A stretch of 64,000 nucleotides of DNA from Haloarcula sp. CBA1127 (lineage in GTDB: Archaea; Halobacteriota; Halobacteria; Halobacteriales; Haloarculaceae). The notes under the pieces were generated by a model. The model was not told where the DNA came from, made no database searches, and was given only the letters and a program-made list of their open reading frames with translations. The position numbers were made by a program, and so were the translations under genes. The stretch lies in NCBI RefSeq assembly GCF_001485575.1, contig NZ_BCNB01000006.1:310001-374000 (forward strand), given 5' to 3'. How positions within the stretch are numbered: position 1 is the stretch's first letter; every line of letters starts with the position of its first letter. Below are positions 1 through 9,193 of the stretch, in pieces.

Positions 1-530
1 TGTCGGTCGCCCACGTCGCTTCGAAGCCGGGCGAGATCTGACGAGAGGTCGCCACTCTTGTGTAGCGTGACAAACGTCGTGTCCTCCATCGGCGTCCGTG
101 CCCGACTGGCAGCGATCTGGAGCGAGGAGATGCCCGGCACGATACGAACCGGGCGGTCGACGGCACGCTGGACCTTCCCCACGAACTGGTACCCAGAGTG
201 GTTCGGGTCGCCCATTGCGACCGCGGTCCCGCGCTCGCCGTCGGCCACGCGCTCGGCGAAAGCGTCCAGGGTGTCGAGTTCGTCCCGATAGCCACAGGTC
301 AGCAGGTCCGCGTCGGTCCGGTCGGCGACGAAATCGACCACCGTCTCGAAGCCGACGACGACATCGGCCTCGCGGATCGCCTGCTCACCGCGCGGCGTCA
401 GGAAGTCAGTGTTCCCCGGGCCAATGCCGACAGCATGGACCGGCCCGTCCGCGTCAGGGTCCTCGGGCGCTCTCGCCGCAATATCGGCCGGGTCCGGGCC
501 AGAGTCGAGGTCGTAGTCGTCCTCAGTCAT
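1..530 (-). CDS. cbiE: Cobalt-precorrin-7 (C5)-methyltransferase CbiE, partial
   Basis: SAM-dependent corrin-ring methyltransferase of the tetrapyrrole methylase family, acting late in ring synthesis. The gene runs off the left edge, so only about 176 N-terminal residues are seen. After an acidic N-terminal stretch of about 30 residues comes the family's glycine-rich motif GIGPGNTDFLTPRG, then a GDPNHSGYQ-type motif and a PGISSLQ motif, which together point to CbiE. Its ATG overlaps the stop of cbiC by 8 bases (ATGACTGA), so the two genes are very likely translationally coupled in the cobN-cbiC-cbiE operon. Whether a CbiT domain is fused downstream cannot be seen, but a separate cbiT is present at 20480-21085. 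Confidence 0.88.
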   Translation of the reverse strand, partial: MTEDDYDLDSGPDPADIAARAPEDPDADGPVHAVGIGPGNTDFLTPRGEQAIREADVVVGFETVVDFVADRTDADLLTCGYRDELDTLDAFAERVADGERGTAVAMGDPNHSGYQFVGKVQRAVDRPVRIVPGISSLQIAASRARTPMEDTTFVTLHKSGDLSSDLARLRSDVGDR

Positions 531-1302
531 CGAAAGAGACCTCGCCCTCGCGCACGTCGCTGGCGACATGCACCAGTTCGTTCGTCAGCCCGGCTGCCAG
601 CCCGCTCCCGCCGCGGCGGCCGACGTTCGTGATAGTCGGGACACCGTGCTCGGCGGCGACCTCGCGGAGCCGTTCCCGGCTCTCGGCCGCCTTGACGAAG
701 CCGACAGGCGTGGCAACGACCACTGCCGGGCGCGTGCCGTCCTCGATGCAGTCCGCGAGTGCGAGCGCGGCGGTCGGCGCGTTCCCGACGACGGCGATGG
801 CTCCGTCGTAGACGCCCTGTTTGTCGAGTTCGAGGACCGACGCGGCCGTGCGGGTCATCCCGGTTTCGGCGGCTAGTTCCGCGCCGTTGCCGATGGCCTT
901 CTTGACTGGACAGTCGTGGCCGCGGCCGGTGATGCCGGCCTTGACCATCGTGATATCGGTGACGATAGGCTGTTCGTCCAGCACCGCCTGCGCGCCGGTC
1001 CGCACCGGCTCGTCGTCGTCCGCCCCGGTGAAACGAACGAGGTGCTGGAACTCGGGGTCGCCGGTCGCATGGACGGACTTCTGGCGAATCCGGTCGGCCA
1101 GCGTCTCGTCCGGGACGAGTTCGCGCACGCGGTCCATCGACGTCTCCGCGATGTCCATTGCGTTCGAGGTGGTCGCACCGAGGTCGGCGTACTCCTCAAA
1201 GTCATCGTCGCTGTTCGCGTCACCGTCTGTCGCATCATCTGCGTCGGCGGTTTCACCGCCTCCGTCTCGCGACGCCTCCGGCGTCGCGCCATCAGTCGTC
1301 AT
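523..1302 (-). CDS. cbiC: Precorrin-8X methylmutase CbiC/CobH
   Basis: Moves the C11 methyl group to C12, turning (cobalt-)precorrin-8 into (cobyrinate) hydrogenobyrinate. The 259-residue product starts with about 45 low-complexity acidic residues, typical of haloarchaeal proteins. The methylmutase domain follows, with SVHATGDPEF, TDITMVKAGI and the C-terminal TPVGFVKAAESRERL and NVGRRGGSG blocks of the family. The ATG at 1302 is preferred to one 18 codons upstream because it overlaps the end of cobN by 11 bases and the upstream stretch lies inside cobN. Middle gene of cobN-cbiC-cbiE. Confidence 0.93.
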   Translation of the reverse strand: MTTDGATPEASRDGGGETADADDATDGDANSDDDFEEYADLGATTSNAMDIAETSMDRVRELVPDETLADRIRQKSVHATGDPEFQHLVRFTGADDDEPVRTGAQAVLDEQPIVTDITMVKAGITGRGHDCPVKKAIGNGAELAAETGMTRTAASVLELDKQGVYDGAIAVVGNAPTAALALADCIEDGTRPAVVVATPVGFVKAAESRERLREVAAEHGVPTITNVGRRGGSGLAAGLTNELVHVASDVREGEVSFDD

Positions 1303-4300
1303 CTGAGGACACCTCCGGTCGTTCCGCTCCGCTGTTGCGTGCTTCGAGGTCACCATCGACTTCCAGATTCAGGTCCCGCAGGCGGTCCCGGGTGTCATCG
1401 TCAGCGTCCCAGAGCCCGCGGTCGATAGCTTCGAGTAGCGTGTCAGTGATCGAGTCCAGCGCCCAAGGGTTCACGTCCCGGAGCCAGTCCTGCCGGTCGG
1501 CGTCGAAAGCGTAGCGCTCGGCCACGTCCTCCCAGAGGGTGTCGCTGACCACGTCGGTCGTGGCGTCCCAGCCGAGCACCACGTCGACCGTCGTCGAGAG
1601 GTCGCCAGCGCCCTTGTAGCCGTGTTCCTCCATCGAATCGAGCCACGCGGGGTTGAGCACGCGGGCGCGCATCGCCTTCCGGACTTTCTCCTCGTTGGTG
1701 TACACGTCGACATTGTCCGGGTCCGAGGAGTCCCCGACGTAGGAGTTCGGTTCTTCGCCGGCGATCTCCGTGACTGCGGAGATGAAGCCGCCATGGAAGG
1801 CATACCAGTCCGAGGAGTCGAACTCATCTTGCTCGGCGGTGTCCTCGATTTTGACCGTCGCGTCGACGGAGGAGAGGCGGCGTTCGAAGGCGTCGTGAGC
1901 GTCGCTCACTCGGCCGCGCGACCCCATCGCATAGCCGCCCCACTGGACGTACACGTCGGCGAGGTCAGAGCGATCGTCCCAGTTGCCCTCGTCGACGGCC
2001 TTGTTGGTCCCGGCTCCGTAGCCGCCGGGTCGGGTCGTGAAGACGCGGTGTTTCGCCGCGCTCTCGGCGTCGCCCTCGTCCATGCCGTCGGCGACGAGGT
2101 CGTCGGTCTCCTCCTCGACGTGTTTCTTCACGTAGTTCATCTCGTGGGGTTCATCAAGGTCGACAACGGCGTCAACGGCGTCGTGGACGACCCCTGCAGC
2201 CGCAGGGAACGCATCACGGAACAGGCCGGAAACGCGCGTCGTCACGTCGATTCGCGGGCGTCCGAGTTCGTCCAGCGGAATCGGTTCCACGTCCTCGACG
2301 CGGCCGGCGTCGGACCAGACCGGTTCGACGCCCATCAGTGCGAGCACCTGCGCAATTGTCTCGCCGCGGGTCCGAACTGTCGGCGTGCCCCAGACGACGA
2401 CGCCGATCTCCTCGGGGTATTCGCCCTCATCAGTCTCGTGGCGCTCCAGTACGCCGTCAGCGACCTCGCTGCCCACGTCCCACGCCGTCTTGGCCGGGAC
2501 CTTCCGCGGGTCCAGCGTGTAGAAGTTCCTGGCTGTGGGAAGCAGATCGACACCGCCGCGGGTCGGCGCGCCGGAGCCCCCAGGCGGGACGTACTCGCCC
2601 GCCAGCGCGTCGGCGGTGCGGGGAATCTCGTCGGCCGCGCCGGCCACCCGCGGGGCCGCCTCCTCGCAGATGTAGGCCAGCGCCTCGCGGAGGTCCTCGT
2701 GTGCGCCAGACCGCACGCGGGCATCGCCGAGCGGTTCGATGTCGACCACGAGAAGGTTCATATTCACCTCCGAGGTGTTGTCTTCAAGTTCGCTCTCGGG
2801 CACGTCGAAGTCGTGCTCGGCCAGCGTCCGGACGAGGTCTTTGCTGGTCTCGTGGACGTGGTCGGCGGCCTCGGCGTAGGTCATCTCTAGCGTTTCGTCG
2901 TACTCGCCGGGGGCGTTGCGGAGCTTGTCGTAGTCGACGCCGAGCACGCCCGCGACGCTCTCTCGCAGGGACGGCGCGCCGGGGTTTTCGAGCCGAGTCA
3001 GGGCGACCAGATAATCGATGAGCCGGTCGTCGGCCGGCGGTTCGCCCATCGTGTGCAGCCCCTTCCGGATCTGGGTCGTCTTCACGTCGGTGAGGTACTC
3101 GTGGATGCGCTCGACGAGTTCGTCGATGTCAAGGTCCTCACCGTCTACGTCCCCCTCAGCGAGCGTCGACCCGGCTTCGTCCGGGCCGCGCACGTCGGCT
3201 TTCTCGTCAATCTCACCAGCGATGCCGAGTTCGACCGCGAGGTCCAGTTCGTCCACCGTCTGGCGGATCTGCTCGGCGAGGTGTTCGCCGTCGTCGGTCC
3301 GGGCGTCCTCCATGCCAGCCTCGCGGTAGCGGTCGGCCAGTTCCTCCAGGTCAGCCAGGTCGTCGTAGGTCCCGGCATTGGCCATTACCGGCGTCAGGTA
3401 GTCGACGATGGCGGCGTAGGACCGGCGCTTCGCCTGCGTTCCCTCGCCGGGGTTGTTGACGATGTACGGGTAGACGTTCGGGATGTCGTCGATGAGCTGG
3501 TCGGGTGCGCTCTCACCGTCCAGCCCGACGGTCTTGCCGGGCAGCCACTCTAAGCTGCCGTGGGTTCCGAGGTGGACGACGGCGTCCGTCTCGTAGCTGT
3601 TGCGGAGCCAGCGGTAGAACGCGACGTAGTCGTGGGGCGGCTGGAGGTCCGAGTCGTGGTACACCTTCGAGGGGTCCATGCCGAACCCGCGCGGCGGCTG
3701 GACCGTCACGAGGACGTTGCCGAACTCCACGCCAGGAATCGCGAACGGGCGCTCGGGCGGGTCGCCCCACTCTTCGACGACGTTCTCACGGAAGTCGTCG
3801 TCGAGCGTCTCGAACCACTCGCCGTACTGAGTCGGCGAGACAGTGTCGACGCTCAGTTCGCGCACGTCCTCGGGCGCGACCCAGCGGTCGTCGAGGGTGA
3901 GCTGTGCGGTGAGGCGTTCGACCAGCGACTGGCCGCTGTCGGGCATCGTATCACCGAGGTCGTACCCTCGAATGTCCAGTTCTTCAAGTAGGTTCACCGT
4001 GCTTTCGGGCGAATCCAGTCCGAACGCCGTCCCGATACCGTCGTCGCTGGGTGGGTAGTTATGCAGGACGACGGCGACCTGCTTCTCGTCGTTCGGGGTG
4101 TGGCGCAGTTCGGCCCAGTTGACAGCGAGGCGCGCGACGTGGTCGATGCGGTCGTCGATGGGGAAGTGCTGTTTCGGTGCGCTGCCGATGCCGGCATCGT
4201 CGTCGGTGCGCTCCTTGCCCGAGATGGGGTGCGTGATGACGTTGCCGTCGAACTCCGGCAGCGCGACCGAGAGCGCGAGTTCGAAGCCCATCACGCCCGT

Positions 4301-5179
4301 GTCGCTGCTGTCGTAGCGCGAGCGCGAGCGCATCGTCGTCACGGTCTGGATGACCGGGACGCCGAGTTTGTCGAGGAACACGTCCTGTGCGCTCTGGCCC
4401 TCGTCGTCGGCGCTGCGGCCGCGTTCGTCCATCGACAGCGAGAACATGAACGACGAGCAGACGGCATCGACGAGCGGGTTGCCATCGTCATCCAGCAACC
4501 ACTCCTCGGTGACCTGTTCGGCGTTCCACTGGCCCTCGGCGTCGGTCGCCGGTTCACAGAATATCGGGAGGGCGTTCGCCCCCTGTGCCTCGATGGCCCG
4601 GACCTGCGCGTCGACGTAGCGGGTGTTCTCGTGGGTCCAGTGGGACTCGTAGAACCAGACGGCAACCGTCGGTTTCGTCGGGTCAAACGTCGCCCGCAGT
4701 TCGTCGATGCTCGCGCCCGGATGGTCGGGGTGGTAGACGCCCTCCGTCGGGAGTGTCACCGGGTCGTCGTACGAGGGGTCAGCGTCACCGTACTGCGCCA
4801 CGAGATAGCGGAGGCAGTTGGCGACGTTGCTTGCTCCGCCTTTGTCGAGGTAGTCGTAGACGGTGTCGCGGTGCTCGTCAGGAACCGACGTGTCCTCGAA
4901 GGCGAAGGCGTCGCCCGTCGCTTTCACCACGAGCGGGACGCCGGCCTCGCGCAACCGCTCGACGGCGAGGTCATAGCCGGGCATGCTGTCCTCGGCTCCG
5001 TGGAGCCAGAGGACGACGGCGTCGGCGTCGGTCAGTTCGTCGACGAACGCCTCGACCGCTGGCTCGTCGTCGAGGTCGCTCTCAGAGCGGACGACGAGGT
5101 CCGCATCGACCTCGCCCGCAGCCCGTTGAACAGCCCCGAGTTCGTTCTCCGTCGCGGTGTAGAGTCCTAGCTGTGGCAT
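1292..5179 (-). CDS. cobN: Cobaltochelatase large subunit CobN
   Basis: Large (porphyrin-binding) subunit of the ATP-dependent cobaltochelatase, homologous to magnesium chelatase BchH. It inserts cobalt into a corrin ring. At 1295 residues it is full length for the family. Recognisable CobN motifs include HLGTHGSLEWLPGKTVGLDG around residues 540-560 and YIVNNPGEGTQAKRR shortly after. The C-terminal third has the RPGGYGAGTNKAV and VYVQWGGYAMG blocks. It is divergent from chlID, which encodes the matching ATPase motor, across only 35 bases. This short gap holds a near-palindromic TTGCACTAATACAA (5199-5212), so both chelatase parts probably share one regulator. CobN belongs to the 'aerobic' route, yet this locus also has CbiX. 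Confidence 0.95.
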   Translation of the reverse strand: MPQLGLYTATENELGAVQRAAGEVDADLVVRSESDLDDEPAVEAFVDELTDADAVVLWLHGAEDSMPGYDLAVERLREAGVPLVVKATGDAFAFEDTSVPDEHRDTVYDYLDKGGASNVANCLRYLVAQYGDADPSYDDPVTLPTEGVYHPDHPGASIDELRATFDPTKPTVAVWFYESHWTHENTRYVDAQVRAIEAQGANALPIFCEPATDAEGQWNAEQVTEEWLLDDDGNPLVDAVCSSFMFSLSMDERGRSADDEGQSAQDVFLDKLGVPVIQTVTTMRSRSRYDSSDTGVMGFELALSVALPEFDGNVITHPISGKERTDDDAGIGSAPKQHFPIDDRIDHVARLAVNWAELRHTPNDEKQVAVVLHNYPPSDDGIGTAFGLDSPESTVNLLEELDIRGYDLGDTMPDSGQSLVERLTAQLTLDDRWVAPEDVRELSVDTVSPTQYGEWFETLDDDFRENVVEEWGDPPERPFAIPGVEFGNVLVTVQPPRGFGMDPSKVYHDSDLQPPHDYVAFYRWLRNSYETDAVVHLGTHGSLEWLPGKTVGLDGESAPDQLIDDIPNVYPYIVNNPGEGTQAKRRSYAAIVDYLTPVMANAGTYDDLADLEELADRYREAGMEDARTDDGEHLAEQIRQTVDELDLAVELGIAGEIDEKADVRGPDEAGSTLAEGDVDGEDLDIDELVERIHEYLTDVKTTQIRKGLHTMGEPPADDRLIDYLVALTRLENPGAPSLRESVAGVLGVDYDKLRNAPGEYDETLEMTYAEAADHVHETSKDLVRTLAEHDFDVPESELEDNTSEVNMNLLVVDIEPLGDARVRSGAHEDLREALAYICEEAAPRVAGAADEIPRTADALAGEYVPPGGSGAPTRGGVDLLPTARNFYTLDPRKVPAKTAWDVGSEVADGVLERHETDEGEYPEEIGVVVWGTPTVRTRGETIAQVLALMGVEPVWSDAGRVEDVEPIPLDELGRPRIDVTTRVSGLFRDAFPAAAGVVHDAVDAVVDLDEPHEMNYVKKHVEEETDDLVADGMDEGDAESAAKHRVFTTRPGGYGAGTNKAVDEGNWDDRSDLADVYVQWGGYAMGSRGRVSDAHDAFERRLSSVDATVKIEDTAEQDEFDSSDWYAFHGGFISAVTEIAGEEPNSYVGDSSDPDNVDVYTNEEKVRKAMRARVLNPAWLDSMEEHGYKGAGDLSTTVDVVLGWDATTDVVSDTLWEDVAERYAFDADRQDWLRDVNPWALDSITDTLLEAIDRGLWDADDDTRDRLRDLNLEVDGDLEARNSGAERPEVSSDDD

Positions 5180-5198
5180 AACGTTATTAAATCTCCGT

Positions 5199-5212
5199 TT
5201 GCACTAATACAA
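5199..5212. promoter_or_regulatory. Candidate cobalamin/cobalt operator, cobN-chlID divergent promoter
   Basis: TTGCACTAATACAA is an imperfect palindrome; its reverse complement is TTGTATTAGTGCAA. It lies 2 bases before the chlID ATG and 20 bases before the cobN ATG. The plus-strand TATA-like box TTATTAAA (about 5184-5191) is about 27 bases before the chlID ATG, suggesting a leaderless transcript. The element would cover the chlID start site and the expected TATA position of cobN. Close matches occur before the other corrin operons (15128-15141, 21125-21138). Confidence 0.6.
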
Positions 5213-5214
5213 GT

Positions 5215-7362
5215 ATGGTTGTACTCGGCGACGGCAAAAAAGCTTCGCAGGAGGTCCCCTTCGCGGCCGTAGTGGGCCAGCGGGACCTCAAAGACGGGTT
5301 GCTGGCCGTCGCGACGGACGACGACCTCGACGGGTTGCTGGTGCGTGGTGAGAAGGGGACAGCGAAGTCGACGGCAGTGCGCGCGCTCGCCGACCTACTG
5401 CCCGAACAGCGGGCAATCGCGGACTGTCCCTACGGGTGTCCGCCCGACCGTCCCGACGAGCAATGCGAGAACTGCCGGACGCGTTCGGACCCGACAGTCG
5501 AAACCCGCTCGGTTCCGCTCGTGACGCTCCCCCTCGGTGCGACCCGGGACCGCGTCGTCGGCACGCTGTCGGTAGCCGACGCGCTCGACGGCGACCACGA
5601 GTTCGACCCCGGCCTGCTTGCCCGCGCGAACCGCGGCATCCTCTATGTCGACGAGGTGAATCTGCTGGACGACCACCTCGTCGACGTACTCCTCGACGCC
5701 GCCGCGAGCGGCCAGAACCGGGTCGAGCGCGACGGCGTCACTGTCACCCACCCCGCCGAGTTCACACTTGTCGGGACCATGAACCCCGAGGAGGGCGACC
5801 TGCGCCCACAGTTGCGGGACCGCTTTGCCCTCCAGACCGAAGTGTCTGCCTGCGAGGACCTTGACGACCGTGTCGCCATCATTGACCAAGCACTCGGGGA
5901 AGGCGATGACGAAGAGAGACAGACCGAACCGGACCGCAGTCCGGGCGAGCGCCTGCGGACCGCCCGCGACCTGCTCCCGGGGGTCGACCTCGCCCGCGAG
6001 TTCCGCGAACAGATCGCCGAACTCTGCCGGGACGCCGGCCTCGACGGCCATCGCGGTGACATCGCCACGGCGCGAGCGGCCCGGACGTTTGCCGCGCTGG
6101 ACGGGCGGACGACAGTTCTCGAATCAGATATCGAGCGTGCCGCCGAGTTCGCCCTGCCCCACCGGCTCACCTCTCGACCGTTCGAGGACGCGCCGGACGT
6201 AGACGACGTGCTCGACGACCATTTCGAGGACGAGGAGGGCGACTCCGAGCAAGAGTCCGCCGATAGCGGAGAAAGCGATGATGAAGAAGGTGACGCAAAC
6301 GGCGACGAGGAAGAAGCGGCCGACGGCGAACCGGAAAATGGCGGGAGCGACCCTGCAGGCAATGAGGATAGGAGCGAACAGCAGGAACAGCAGCCAGACA
6401 ACGGAGAACAGTCCAACGATGACGGCGACGAGGAGTCGGGCGAGCGCGGCGAGCAGCCGACGCCCGCGTCGGCCGACAGCGACGGTGAACGGCAGGAAGC
6501 AGAGGCCGGCGACGGCGAAGGGGAAGCTGGAGACGAGGGCGAGGAGGGGGAGTCCGACCCCGAAAACGCCACCCCGCTGCTGCCGGGCCAGTCCCGCGCC
6601 GCAGTCGGCGACAGCGGCGCACCCGACGTGGACGCCCCGTCGGTCGACACAGACGGCGGGAGCGCAAGCGGCCGTGCGAGCGCGACGGGAACGAAACGCG
6701 GCGCAACGGTCCGTACCGAGCGTGCCGGCCGCGACGACGAGGTCGACGCCGCGGCGTCGGTCCGGGCGGCGGCCAGTCGCGGGAGCGGCCGTGTCGAGTC
6801 ACGGGACCTTCGGAAGTCCGTTCGCGCAGGCGACGCCGAAACGCTGGTGGTGTTCGCCGTCGACGCGAGCGCGTCAATGCGCCCGGCGATGAAAGCCGCG
6901 AAAGGGACTGTCTTGGAACTGCTGAAAGACGCCTATCAGGCCCGTGACCAGGTCGCGTTCGTCACCTTCGCTGGCGAGGGCGCGGACGTGGTACTCCCGC
7001 CGACTGACAGCGTCTCACTGGCGGCGCGCCACCTCAAAGACCTCCCCACGGGCGACCGGACGCCGCTGCCGGACGGACTGACAGCCGCTCGCGAGGTACT
7101 CGACCGGGCGGACCCGGACGCCGGCGTCGTCATTGTCGTAACCGACGGGCGGGCGAACACCGCCGACGGGAGTCCGGTCGCAGCGACCAGAACCGCGGCG
7201 CGGGCGCTTGGTGAAGCAGCCAACCGGACCGTTGTCGTGAATGCCGGCGAAGCGGGGCGCGCTGGGTTGCTCGACCTCGTTGCAGAGGAAACGGACGCGT
7301 CAGTAGTCTCACTGGACGCGCTGACCGCCGAGCGCGTCAATGCCGTCGCCGGCGACCAATAG
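5215..7362 (+). CDS. chlID: Fused ChlI/ChlD-type chelatase ATPase subunit
   Basis: AAA+ motor for metal insertion, most likely partner of CobN next door. The 715-residue product joins a ChlI-like ATPase and a ChlD-like VWA domain. Walker A GEKGTAKS is at residues 45-52, a four-cysteine cluster at about 73-90, and Walker B ILYVDEVNLL at about 141-150. An acidic Glu/Asp/Ser/Gly-rich linker spans about residues 340-455. The VWA domain begins near 544 with the MIDAS motif DASAS. Bacteria usually use separate CobS and CobT subunits, so a single fused motor is notable, though known in archaea. No Mg-porphyrin pathway is visible, which favours cobalt over magnesium. The likely leaderless start is at 5215. 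Confidence 0.92.
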   Translation: MVVLGDGKKASQEVPFAAVVGQRDLKDGLLAVATDDDLDGLLVRGEKGTAKSTAVRALADLLPEQRAIADCPYGCPPDRPDEQCENCRTRSDPTVETRSVPLVTLPLGATRDRVVGTLSVADALDGDHEFDPGLLARANRGILYVDEVNLLDDHLVDVLLDAAASGQNRVERDGVTVTHPAEFTLVGTMNPEEGDLRPQLRDRFALQTEVSACEDLDDRVAIIDQALGEGDDEERQTEPDRSPGERLRTARDLLPGVDLAREFREQIAELCRDAGLDGHRGDIATARAARTFAALDGRTTVLESDIERAAEFALPHRLTSRPFEDAPDVDDVLDDHFEDEEGDSEQESADSGESDDEEGDANGDEEEAADGEPENGGSDPAGNEDRSEQQEQQPDNGEQSNDDGDEESGERGEQPTPASADSDGERQEAEAGDGEGEAGDEGEEGESDPENATPLLPGQSRAAVGDSGAPDVDAPSVDTDGGSASGRASATGTKRGATVRTERAGRDDEVDAAASVRAAASRGSGRVESRDLRKSVRAGDAETLVVFAVDASASMRPAMKAAKGTVLELLKDAYQARDQVAFVTFAGEGADVVLPPTDSVSLAARHLKDLPTGDRTPLPDGLTAAREVLDRADPDAGVVIVVTDGRANTADGSPVAATRTAARALGEAANRTVVVNAGEAGRAGLLDLVAEETDASVVSLDALTAERVNAVAGDQ

Positions 7363-7405
7363 CTCTTGATCGGCGCTGTATCAGGCGGAAGTTTTACAAT
7401 CTTAC

Positions 7406-7420
7406 TTGTTCCTAATGCAA
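7406..7420. promoter_or_regulatory. Looser copy of the corrin operator before cbtB
   Basis: TTGTTCCTAATGCAA keeps the TTG and CAA half-sites but has a 9-base rather than 8-base core. A TATA-like TTTTACAAT lies at 7392-7400, so this element sits between the TATA box and the cbtB ATG (7432), near the expected transcription start. Binding here would be expected to block transcription. Weaker than the other three copies. Confidence 0.4.
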
Positions 7421-7431
7421 ACGAGATTTCA

Positions 7432-7638
7432 ATGCAGGATGACACTGATACCAAACACGCTACGGATAGCGTGTACGACCGTATCGAACGCGCCAAAGCG
7501 TCGCTGACCGGCCCACAGATCGCTATCGCCGTCGCGCTGGTGGCGGCGCTCGGCTTCACGCTGCTGTTCGTGCAAGACCCAATGTTGCACGACTCACTGC
7601 ACAACTTCCGACACAGCGCCGGCATCACCTGCCACTGA
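7432..7638 (+). CDS. cbtB: Cobalt transporter subunit CbtB
   Basis: Small subunit of the CbtAB cobalt uptake system. The 68-residue protein has one membrane helix (about residues 27-46) and a C-terminal His-rich tail ending in HDSLHNFRHSAGITCH, the family's presumed metal-binding end. The start at 7432 is chosen because the protein begins there with a normal polar segment and the region upstream holds a TATA box. Its stop overlaps the first base of the cbtA ATG, so the pair is coupled. The tight neighbourhood with chelatase genes supports cobalt as the substrate. Confidence 0.92.
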   Translation: MQDDTDTKHATDSVYDRIERAKASLTGPQIAIAVALVAALGFTLLFVQDPMLHDSLHNFRHSAGITCH

Positions 7639-8348
7639 TGGCAACTGACTACCTCGAACGCGGCGCGATGGCCGGCGTGGCCGGCGGGCTGGTCTACGGC
7701 CTGTTCGTCGCGACGGTCGGGAACGCCTTCACCGCTGGACTGGAGACGTTCGAACACAGCCACGGCGGGGGTGGCCCCGTCGTCTCCGAACTCACGACGA
7801 CCGTCGTAAGCATCGGCGGCGGCGTCCTCTGGGGCCTGCTGTTCGGCGTCGCAGCGTTCGGGATGGCGTATTTCTTCCTCGAACCTGCAATCCCCGGTTC
7901 GGGCGCGACGAAGCGACTGGCGCTTGCGGGAGCCGGCTTTCTCACTGTCTCCGGCGCACCGTGGCTCGTCTTGCCGCCACAGCCGCCGGGCGTCGAACAG
8001 GCGCTCGGGACAGAGACGCGCCTCGCCTGGTACGCCGGCCTGATGGCACTGGGGGCGCTGGTCGCAGTGCTCGCCGGGCTTGCGTATCAGCGGACGGCAC
8101 GCCACCACACCGCCGTTCGACTCGGAGCCATGGCGCTGCCGCTCGCACTGCTCGCGGTTCCGGTCGTGCTCGCACCGGCAAACCCAGTCCACGGTGACGT
8201 GCCTGCCGCGCTCGTCGCGGCCTACCGCTGGACGGTCGTGTTCGGCCAGCTAGTGCTGTGGGCCACCATCGCTGGTGTGCACACGTGGCTCGGCGAGAAC
8301 GACACCACCGCTGCGGACGAGTTGGACTATCCCGCGACAGCAGACTGA
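7638..8348 (+). CDS. cbtA: Cobalt transporter subunit CbtA
   Basis: Membrane subunit of the CbtAB cobalt transporter, 236 residues with about five to six predicted helices. The first helix follows DYLERGAMAGVAGGLVYGLF. A short loop with histidines (HSHGGG, near residue 40) could contact metal. Later helices cover about residues 55-75, 93-110, 125-145, 155-175 and 190-215. The ATG shares one base with the cbtB stop codon. Transport feeds the CobN/ChlID and CbiX chelatases encoded beside it. Confidence 0.9.
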   Translation: MATDYLERGAMAGVAGGLVYGLFVATVGNAFTAGLETFEHSHGGGGPVVSELTTTVVSIGGGVLWGLLFGVAAFGMAYFFLEPAIPGSGATKRLALAGAGFLTVSGAPWLVLPPQPPGVEQALGTETRLAWYAGLMALGALVAVLAGLAYQRTARHHTAVRLGAMALPLALLAVPVVLAPANPVHGDVPAALVAAYRWTVVFGQLVLWATIAGVHTWLGENDTTAADELDYPATAD

Positions 8349-8360
8349 CGACGACGCGAT

Positions 8361-9059
8361 TCAGATTTTTCCGGCAACCGTCCCGAGATTCAGCGCCAGA
8401 CCGACGATACCGACAACAGCGGCGAGAACGAGGTTCGCTGTCGTCCCGCCGACGCTGAACGGGGCCGTGCCGGCCGATGCCAGCGCGCCGAACCCGATGC
8501 CGGCGACGACGAGCGCGACACCGGTCAGCCCGACAAGCATCGTGCCGGTCGGGCCGAACCGACCGCCCGACCGGTCCGCCTCGTACCGGTTCAGTGCGTC
8601 GTGCATCGTCTCTGTAATCGACGCCTCCACATCCGCCATCTGTCCCGAAAGGTAGGTGTTCAGTGTCTCCTCGTGCTCGTCGAGTTCCGCGGCGCGCTCG
8701 GATAGCTGTGCGTCGTACTCCGTCAGTTCAGCCTCGCGCTCGTTGAGGTCGGTTTCGCGGTCGTCGAGCGTGGCTTCGCGTTCATCAAGCCGGTACTCCC
8801 GCTCGTCCAGTTCCGCCTCTCGTCGGTCCAGCTCCTCCTCGCGAGCATCAATCTTCTCTTCGCGCCGGTCGAGTTCCGCGCTCCGCTGGTCAAGGCCCAT
8901 CTCCCGCTCGTTGAGCCGTCGCTGCATCTGCGCGAACTCTCGTTCGCGCTCGGTTGGGCGGTCGTCGTCGGTGCTGTTGTCGTCGGTGCTGTTGTCGTCG
9001 GCTTCGTAGTCCGCTGCCGGCTGTGCCTCCTCGTGATCCGGGTCTGTGTTATCTGCCAT
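8361..9059 (-). CDS. Coiled-coil membrane protein with DERE heptads
   Basis: Not assigned to a named family. The 232-residue product has an acidic disordered N-terminus (to about 40), then roughly 100 residues of near-perfect seven-residue repeats built on D-[ED/DR]-RE (for example DEREYRL, DEREATL, DDRETDL, NEREAEL), a long charged coiled coil. Two membrane helices follow near the C-terminus (about residues 172-195 and 205-228). It is convergent with cbtA (12 bases between stops). The ATG at 9059 is preferred to one three codons upstream. Function unknown; a membrane-tethered spacer is possible. Confidence 0.75.
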   Translation of the reverse strand: MADNTDPDHEEAQPAADYEADDNSTDDNSTDDDRPTEREREFAQMQRRLNEREMGLDQRSAELDRREEKIDAREEELDRREAELDEREYRLDEREATLDDRETDLNEREAELTEYDAQLSERAAELDEHEETLNTYLSGQMADVEASITETMHDALNRYEADRSGGRFGPTGTMLVGLTGVALVVAGIGFGALASAGTAPFSVGGTTANLVLAAVVGIVGLALNLGTVAGKI

Positions 9060-9193
9060 ACTGGGCACCCATACCGAGACGCTACGACTATCGAACGGTT
9101 AGTTTGACACCACATAACACAGTAATCGGAGCCAAACTGGGGACAGCACGTCTGAACAAAGAGTCGTCTGGAGTGCCGTTACAGTCCAGGTCG

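Noticed and set aside
5180-5214. B12 riboswitch upstream of corrin genes
   Set aside because: The gap is only 35 bases and the messages look leaderless, leaving no room for one; none of the other corrin promoters has a long leader either.
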